Assembly: GCA_936450465.1 (NCBI GenBank)
Contig: OW388302.1
Coordinates: 13,293,530 to 13,357,529 of the forward strand
Reading direction: 5' to 3'
From: Gibbula magus
Taxonomy: Eukaryota > Mollusca > Gastropoda > Trochida > Trochidae
DNA length: 64,000 nucleotides
Position numbers and translations under genes: made by a program
Part shown: piece after piece, positions 23,601-33,700 of the stretch
Layout: the number at the start of each line of letters is the position of its first letter
Numbering within the stretch: position 1 is the stretch's first letter
Notes under the pieces: model-generated
What the model was told of the DNA's origin: nothing
The model's input: the letters and a program-made list of their open reading frames with translations, nothing else
Database searches by the model: none

Positions 23601-26600
23601 AAGTTTTTACCACTACAGATAATTGGTTTGTGTAATAAGATGTTTTACCCTCTAAAGTTAATTTAAATGACATAAACTATCATTATAAATGGGAAATTTG
23701 AAAAAATAAATTTTGCAAAAAACGTGCTTCTGCCTCTTTAAATGCAAATATGTATATATCCCGCTACTCTCAGTGATAAATCTATGGAAATATCCGTCTT
23801 GTACCTAAAAGTCAAAATAAAAGTTTTGGGGACCTATCTGAACTTGGCCTGCTTTCACAAAGTACTAAGGCGATTCTTTGACACTAAGGCCAATATTGTG
23901 AAAGGAGTCCAAGACTCCAAAAGCCTAGATTCTCTAGATCTATAGGCTACTCGTGGATAAAAGAAAGTATTGGTACAACAACACAAGATATATTAATCAA
24001 CGAATGACGGACACGACTGAAACAGAGTTGCGCCATTTCTCTAAAAGACAACTAAACTTAATTCATAATTCTTTAAATATTATCTGTTCATACATCTGAA
24101 AAAAACACGGCTTCTAAAAAAATCGTTGTTTTAGAATCTTCCGGGCGAGATAGGAGAGTGAAATTTCTGGCTTGTTTTTTGACGTACATCAACAGTGCGT
24201 CATCAATTTAAAGTCCAAGAATATACACTATGCCGACAAAGTCTCTTACTTACACATTTTTAACATTTCATAAACAAATTACTTTGAATACCAAACATTA
24301 TGTAGTCAAAGATAGTTTATTTGTATTTAAGGCTATTTTGTTTTTAGACTCTGTTGAAACTAACATATCCTTTATTTTGCCCGTGAGTGTAGATCACTTT
24401 GACCACTGAGAAAGTCATTATTGACATTTAGAATATCTCTCTGTGCTAAAAGGACTACTTTACGATCAGTTAGAAATACAATTAATTGTGTAGAATGTCA
24501 ACTGAAATTACTTGAATTATGCAACAATTATAAATAAATGTTTTTACTTTTTACAATGTCAATGGATGTTCCTCATTCTGAACAAGACTTGGAGTTTTTA
24601 TGACTTTTAAGCTTCATTCACGATTTTCTTGAATATTTAATTGTTTTGCATAAACCATCTCATTTTGATTAAAAGGAAATGAAGCTAATCTCTGAAATTA
24701 TGAGATGAAACAATCTTAGATTAATTAAATGGATTAAAAAAGAAAAAACACAACGCAATTTTAACAAAAATGGAAATACTGCTCCCACAAATTCGATTTT
24801 GAACATGTTTAGAGGTATATTTTATTGTAAAGAAGTACTCAAATTTCATTCATAGTAAAATATATTCATAATTTTTTAATGAATGAACTTGTGTTTACTT
24901 CTTTACAAAACATCCAGTATATATGACAGACATTCAACATAGACTTTAACCCGGCAGAAGTTTTTTTTACTCTGTTGAAATTTGACAATCATTCCTTTCG
25001 CAAGATCTTTTTTCTTTAAAAATTTGAATGGCCTATCATAGCAATAAAAGTTTGTCATATTCCTATATACATGTAAGTTTTTTTCTCTCATACATATTGA
25101 TATGATTTAATAAGCGAACATACTCTCACACTTAGACATCGTTATACCTTATAGATATAAATATTTATTTAAATCTTAACATGGTGTTATATCTCTATTT
25201 AAGTCTATGTGTCAAAAAAATATGCAACTGAATATAAAAGCTTGCTCAACATAATTATGAGTTGCTTATAGAATTGGTTTATCTATGATTTATCTAAAAA
25301 GAAAAATACAATATACAATAAATGAACATGTCATAAGAAAAGAAATGAGCTTGATTAATTTCCAGAGAACGGAATTAGTTAGGAATGAAGGTTTCAGAAC
25401 CACATCTTACATATATGTGCCTTTTATCTTATTTCAACGTTCTTGTTTTAGCAAATTCACGACGTTAAAATGTGAAATATTGTTTCATCATTTTTCAGCT
25501 TCAGAAACTGCAACAGTTGGTAAGTAAAGAGATATACATAGAGGATATTATATGAGTGTCTATGTCATACTATGTGTACAACACGAGTGCTTGAATATTA
25601 GTATTTCCCGAGCGAGAGCGAGGGATATACCGATATCCAGGCACGAGTGTCGTAAACATAGTATGGCATAGACACTCATATAATATTCTGTTTATTACCG
25701 AAGTCGTAAAATTAATATATTCGGTCATCGCCACCATCATAACCATCGCTATTAAAGGGGCAGTAGCACGTTTCTTGGAAATTTTATTTTTTCAAATTTC
25801 CAATTTATAATGATAGTTTGTGGCATGTATATTTAATTAAAAAGGTAAAACATCTTATTATACAAACCGATTATCCGTAGTGGTAATAATGGTGTTGCGA
25901 ATAAAGCAAAAATTACATGGCGGCCATTTTATTGTGAACACATTTCATTATTTCGAATGACAAAAACGATCCCCATGGCTTAACGGAATCTTCATTTTTC
26001 CAAAGAGAAAAGGGTGATTTACTTAATTTGACATTATTTTTCAAATACATTCATCAACGTATTTGAGCGAAAAAACGTAACAAGAGACCATAAAATAAAG
26101 GAACTAGACTCGGCAATAGAGTATCATCAACTATGTGTGCCTCGGCCAGATTGCTGTGATTGCAAAAAATCAACACTTGAAACATCATGTAATATTTACA
26201 ATACACCATTTAAAACTTACATACATCCTGGTAACCAAGGAAATATTTTAATATTAAATAAGTTATAAGAAAAACAAAATCGCTACTTTTGAATTTTTCC
26301 CGGACACCATCTTGTTCTAGCGAGGCACAAAAATATTCCCGCCTGTGGCTGAGTCCAGTCCCTTTACTGGTTAACGTTATAAATTGTGTTATATTATCGG
26401 GAAGTACTGACTGTTGCCGAAAATTGCCATTTTGATCTTAGTCGACTTAGTATATTGACGATATGAAGGTAAAAGTAGTGATTTCTGATCGAAAACCGGA
26501 CAATGTACCGCGTGTGGCGCGCGCCAATGAGTCAAACGTAATTTTTTAATCTTATTTATAACAGACAAACTAATTAATTTGGGTTGATCATGTTGAATAG

Positions 26601-27731
26601 GTCATATAACTACTGTACATGTAAATGGGACGTGCAGTTTCGGTTTCTTCACATGCATAATAATGTTACTCTATTGTAATTGGAAACTATTAGTTATGAT
26701 ATATTTGGTGATTCGGGATGAATATGCAAGCCGAGTGAATTTATTTGAACTGTCAACAGCACATATAGTGAATCGAACGTATTACAGCCGGATAAAATTA
26801 CATGAAACACAATGGATGCACTTATAAAGGATGGTGAAAGAGTTATCACGGAATATCCGCCATTTTAATGTTGGGCATTACATGAAATGAGAAGTTATAG
26901 ATATTAGGTTTCTTAAATTATGTCCCTTGTTTTTGCTACAGCTGTCAGACCTAGGTCAAGGTCACGAAACGGAGAAAATTGCGACAGGTCAAAGATCGAC
27001 ATCCGAGAGGCAAGATCGCCTCAAGACCTTGGCCCGGAAACTTTCTGACGGGGATCGTGACTCATACAGGGTGCGTACATATAATCTAACATTATAACAA
27101 TCATAGCGAAATTTTTTATGTATCTAGTATCTACTCTGACATACAAATATGTGTCTCTATTTTGATATTTAACCGTGGAGCGTTAGATCAAGCAAATTTC
27201 AATGCATTCCATAGCAAAAGTGGTATTTTGTACTTTCTCCCTATTTAATCCATGATCATGACGTCACTCTGTTGTGTTATCAGTTGATTATTATTTAGGA
27301 ATCTTCTGGTCATTGACTGTCCCAGTCATGAGGGGTGTTAGATTTAGACATTTTCAGTAATGGTACATTTTTCGAGACATGCAACCCTTCGCTTGGTAGT
27401 CAACGCTTCTAACCACTAGGCCACAAGACGCTGTTAGTAACCTTATGATTGTTTAGATTTTTGGCTGTCAATCACATCGCTTCGCGTGGAAGTTTTGCGC
27501 TGCACGCGTGCGTGGAAGAATCCATTTCATGAGGGTCGCAGCTACTTGTACCATATATCCGATAAATGAGCACCGACATTTGCAAATTAATTGATTTTGG
27601 TGATGGTGATGGTGATGGTGATGGTGATGGTGATCTATTGAGGACAATGACGATGATGGCGACGATGATGGTATCAAATGATGATGACAATGATTATGAT
27701 GATAGTGATGATGATAATAATGATGATGATT

Positions 27732-27793
<62 letters not shown>

Positions 27794-30700
27794 AATGACC
27801 ATTGTTCCTTGGTTGCAGGCTTTAGACAAGGCACTGGCAAGTTTGGGATATAACAAGAAAACCTCGCAGGGTCATCGTGACACGACTGGAGGTAAGCCAC
27901 TTGAAATGATAACATAACATTAGCTTTGTGGAATACTTCTTTGAAAGGAGAGGTTTTAAGTTGCAGACATTCTAAGGAATGACGAGGGTTTTTTTTAAAA
28001 TGAGTAGTATTTTCACGATGTTTAAACTTGTACACATAATATGTGATATACAAACACATTTTTCATAATTCAGGGCTTTGAATAAAAAAAAAGTTCCTTA
28101 GATTGGAAACAGATAGGGTTAGTGTGTGGGGTCTTAGAGTTCGGGGAATAATTCAGCGCTTTGAATATAAAAGGTTCTTTAGATTACAGCACTGGAGTTG
28201 GAATTGGAATTTTTAAAGACATATTAACGGTATGAACTTTTTAAAGGCGCTATAGCAAGTTTTTTTTAATTTCATTTTTTCTAAAATTTGCCATTTATAT
28301 TAAAGTTTATACACTATACACTCATTCTCAATGAAAGTGCACAATTGAAAATGTGTATTTCACAAAAATCGAAAGTCTGCATTAGAAGTGTTAATATGTG
28401 TTACCCCAATGTACTCTGTTCATTAAATACGATTATGAAGTTTGAGCAAATAATTCCTACCAGATGTCCTATAATTGCTGTCCAAACATGACATGTCAAT
28501 ATGTCTCAGTAGGCCTATTTTACGTTATATATATAACGTTATTTGTTCCAGGTAATGAACCATATACGTCAATAATTATATATTATCTAACAGTAAACAT
28601 GTAACAAGTTTCAGTTTGATTTAAATTGGTCAAATGGGTTAATTTATTAAACTCTGCTTAATTTTTGTTATCTCATTACCATCTTATTTTAAGTTTGCGT
28701 ACCTTATGCAATGTATTACTTTTAACGTCAAATATCAAAGAAACCTCGGGTGTATATAAATATCATCCACGGGATTCGAACATGTAGATCTACTTCGAAA
28801 ATGAACGTAACAGAAAACATTGACAGTAACCACTAGACCATTTGGCTCATCTAACAAAAGTGTAACAATTTTCGCTCTTATCATATCTATGTTGAACAAT
28901 GTATACAATACCCGGACCGGGCCGTGCCAGTTTATTCGTTCGGTGACGTTATTTTCATAGACTTGCATGTCCAGACTAAACAATTTTCAAGAAATGAGTT
29001 CTGTTAGGATCAATTTAAATCTATCCAGCTTGATTGGAAATCATCTCCGCTTGAAGTACATACTTTAAATTAACTTTTCCGATGACAATTTGATTAATGT
29101 CATTAAATTTACCTACATGTTTACATAGTCTTTGAATAAAAACGTTTCCCATAGATCGCCATTTTCAATGATTTCACAACTATATAGGCCTATATGTTGG
29201 ACAACTTACTGTCTTTCCTAAACAAACATTAAACATACATATATCATGAGGATGTAGCCAAGATAATTCTTTACAAAAGTGATTAATGTTTATAGGATCG
29301 GGCAAAAAGAATCGTATTTTCGAACAATATTTATCCGAGACTATTTAAACTCAATGGAAATAACGTCACCGTATGAATTTAAGTGGTACGAGTCTATTCT
29401 GCTTTTAAATAAATTGGAAACATTCACACTTAATTGCCTTCACTAACCGGTATCTATGAACACCAAAAAATGTATATGCCTATTATAAGATGTATATGTT
29501 GTATGAATCTTTTTTATTTGAATGAAGGCGAAGTTTCGGCGTAAAAAGGCCTACTTAAATTGCATATAGGTACCGTAAATTTATTGAATAATCGCCTGCC
29601 TTGAACAATCGCCTGCCTTGAATAATCGCCGGGTCTAAGTCCTCTTTGAAATAAATAATCGCTTGACTTGAGTAGGCCTAATCGCCGGGTTAATTTTAGT
29701 AAATGTAAACAAACTAATGTCTCCTTTTAAAAAATTATTCCCGGCATAAGCATATTTACGCCATGCACTTGGTTAACAATATTAATAATTTAAAACATAC
29801 TGAAATTATTATTTGTTTATTATTATTAAGTTTTTGTTATTATTTAAAATTTTCAGATATATTAGGGCTTATTTTATATAAGGGCTTCGAAAAAAACAAT
29901 CGTCTTGAATAATCGCTGGATCAAATCTGGGTCAAATCGTTGGGTCAAATTAATAATCGCCTGGCGATTATTCAAGAACTGACGGTATATCTAGGCCCTA
30001 TTACAGTGTTTGAAATATCAGCATCGGAAATAAAAAAAAATGAGTAAAAATAAAACACGCTAAAATTCGTTCCAAATCATAAAAACACTTGTAACAACAT
30101 ATGGACAATATTGTATGACGTCGCCCATGACACTACACAACGTTACACTCCTTATAGGCAGTCATAACGTATGATACCATAACGTAGAATACATAACGTA
30201 AAATACATTGGGATGTTTTATTGCAACGGAAAGTTTTTTGGACGTGTTAGCGCAATTGCTGGTGATTACAAGGAAACTTTACAACTTTACCGAGCTGTAA
30301 CTATTACTTTTAGCAAGTTCCTATTTTACATTTTTGTAGGAGACACATAACGTAGAATACAGGCTTAACCATACGATTTTTCCTTAACGGTAGTTCTTTA
30401 ATTTCTGAAAAATTAATACATTTAATATGACAATTGTTACTATTTTACTTTTCTTTATTATTCAACACACATGAATGACTGAATGTATTTAGGTTCACTG
30501 CAGATAACATTTATTTATCAGTTTATTTAAAATACATAACGTAGAATACATGAAAATAGCGACAGTAAACATTTGGTATTTTAAGAAATTTGAGAAAAGT
30601 GTTAACAGTTCTGCTTGCTGAAAATTCCTTAGTAAAGGTTATTCTATATTTGGACATGTGTTATCGCATCCATGACTTATGAGTGAATCTCAGTTCCTAC

Positions 30701-33700
30701 GTCAACGTGACAGTTCTTGTTGGTGACATTGCTATTTTGACATGTTCCAAGATTACTAAGGCCTCTCTAAAAAATATCAACAGTAAAATGTAACATTTTA
30801 TGTGTCGTTCGTACTACGAATTCAATTTCCTTTTTCATCAATCTTACATTGCACCATGTTAACGGTATATTCATTATATAAAAAGACGATTTATTAGGAC
30901 GACACCATTATTTACTAATTGTGCACTTTCGATGAGAATGAGTGTATATTGTTACGTTAGCGCATAGGGAAAACTGGTCGTTCATCTCTGTTGCGCAACA
31001 TATTTGCGCTAAACTTCACCTGTGGTTCGTTCGCACATAGGGACAACTGGTCGTTCATCTCTGTAGCGCAACATATTTGCGCTAAACTTCACCTGTGGGT
31101 GGACGTACAAAACGACAATTTTGTGGAACTCTTCGTCGTGAGAGGTACATTTGCCAATTTGAATTAATTGAGCATTATATAAAATGTCAGACATTTAGAC
31201 GTTATGGCATAATTATTATGCTTAAATTCGCCAATCATTCATTCCTTGCAGCATTAGAGAATTAAATTCTGATAAGTGCAATGATGCACGATAAACACTT
31301 TCATGTATATCATTTTCTAGTCTCTGTAAACTGTGTGTATGTATTGTTTTGAATGATATTTGTTTTGTTTGCTGGAGAATTGTAATTATACACAACAAAT
31401 TTCCCTTTTGGGACAATAAATATCTTATCTTATCTTAAACAGTATCGTAGAAATAACATCAATTTATTTATTGTTCCCCACAAGATGAGCTAGGAAAGTT
31501 CCTGGAATCTCCAGCAGATGACAAATCAAGCAGAACGAGAGAAGCAGACGACAAGATGTCAATGTCCCCAACTCTGGAGAAACAAATCCTTGACCTGTTG
31601 CGGTCTAAAGGGGACGCCCATCTTGATGAACGCCAGGTAGACAGCGCAGGTGAGTTATCTCCCTTTACAAACGCGGTGGAAAGGCAGGGACTTCTACAAC
31701 TACCGGAAACAACCCAACCGAGTGGCAAAAGAAACGATTCCAAATTTTCAACAAAAAGTCCAAAAATATTTATATATATTTGCCGGATAAAGTTGATTTA
31801 GAATGTCTGTGATGATAGTATATCTCGAAAATCTCGTCATTCATTCATGTGATTATGTTACTTAAAGGGGCACTAGCACGATTTTTGCAAATTTTATTTT
31901 TTCAAATTTCCCATTTATCATGATTATGACATTTATTTTTACTTTAAAATATCTTATTACACAAATCAATTATCCATAGTGGTAATAACGGTGGCCGCCA
32001 TTTTATTGTGAACACAATTTATTATTTCGAATGACAAAAACGTTTCCCCATGGCTTTACGGAACCACGTACACTCATTTATTAACTTGGTTTTCCGAAGA
32101 GAGAAGGGTGTTTTACTTTTGGTGACATTATTTTTCAAATATATTTCATTGACTTATTTCAGTGAAAAAACGTGCTACTGCTCCTTTAAAGTTCAACTGT
32201 TAAGCTTTTTTGTAAATAATTACAAATTATTATCTCTATAAGTATATTATATATTGGAATATCGGGATATGTACGAGAATAAGACGACATTCGTTAGGTC
32301 TGATTTATATTTTTTTTCAGAGCCACGCCGAACTCAGCCGCATCAGCAGATTGAAGAAGGAAGTTTTGGAGACTTCAGGCATGAAGGTGAGAGAACTTCC
32401 TGCAGAATAAACTGGTTCAGCGGTGTATATATTCATATCCAAATCGATTGAAAAGCAAATAACTCTGAGATCTGTTACTTCACAGATGATTCTCTACAAT
32501 GTATATTTTGTTCACAGGCCCTTGGGTCATTTCACTTTATTTTTAAAAAAAATCTTTTTTTTTTAAAAACATTAAAAAAAGTTTGAGATGACCCCCCGAT
32601 TTTCACGCCTTCAGAAGGCGTGAAAAACGGGGGATCATCTCAAACTTATTTTTTTATAATCTTTTTTTGAAATTAAGTGAAAAGCAATGACTTAAGGGCC
32701 TGTGGTTTTGTCAACTTTCTTTGCAAGCCATAACTCGCGCCATTCTCCATCACTTGCTTATTCAAGCTTTGCTGTATTTCGTAAACTTTGCTCTGCTAGT
32801 GCTGCACCTGAATTTCATATTGCGCGCTGCTCTGCTAGAACATATTTTTTTTCGACATACAGTATGCCTGATGCAGTTGAGTCATGTCAGTTTTTCCTAG
32901 ACTTGAGAAGGGTTTTTATTGTTTGCTTTAGGATTTGGTATTTAATCAAAACAACAATGTACTCAATAAAATCTAAAGGAGCCCCAAAAAGTATAATATA
33001 AAGGAGCGGGTAATCAAGACTTGCCAAACGTGTTTAGACTTAATAACATCCCTTTCTTTATTAATTCTATGGTCTTGTAAATGTCAACTTCCCCCGCAAG
33101 TCTTGACACGCTCTAGTCTCCATCACTGGCTAATTCATAACTTGCTGCATTTCCATAAAATTTCTGTGCTACCGTACGTAGAAGCGCGCTGATCTGATAT
33201 CCATAATACCCACTGCTTCGCCAGCACAGAAATATGCAGCAAGGCTTTTAATATCAAGTGGTGGAAACTCGGTCGAATTATGACTGGTAGTTTGGGTTTT
33301 TCTCATATTTCAAATTCTGATATGAGCTACATTATGTAACTGTTACAGTGCTACACGCAGTGGAAGACAGACTGATATCAGACCTCAAGATGGCGCTAAG
33401 GAGTGGACTCACGGTGAAGGAGGTGATCGCGGACCTTGAATCTACAGGTATGTCGTTATCTTAATGAGTACCCGGCGCTTTTTAATTCAAACCTCCTGTC
33501 TCAAGGTAAAAGGTATATATATACACTGACGGTCCACTTTACTTAACTTTGGGTTGGCAAAGCTCAAAGCGTTTATGTGAGACAAGGGCCTAGTTTTTAC
33601 AAACCCTTAGTTGAGATAGCCGTAATATTACATTAAATTAAAGCCATGTTGTCACGGTACGATTTGTAGCTTGCCCGAGCGATCATTTGCGATGTGAGAC

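Larger units (their letters stand above)
27892..31234. other. Intron 5: repeats only
   Basis: Holds a truncated family A end (TTAAAGGCGCTATAGCAAG, 28241), a tRNA-like block, the 29.57-29.99 kb MITE, scattered ATAACGTAGAATACA motifs (30160-30551) and a 70-bp tandem. No additional exon was found that fits the phases. Confidence 0.5.

Noticed and set aside
27566..28059. Poly-Asp, poly-Met, poly-His and poly-Ser frames
   Set aside because: GAT microsatellite. Only the segment 27819-27891 is kept, as an exon, on splice-phase grounds.
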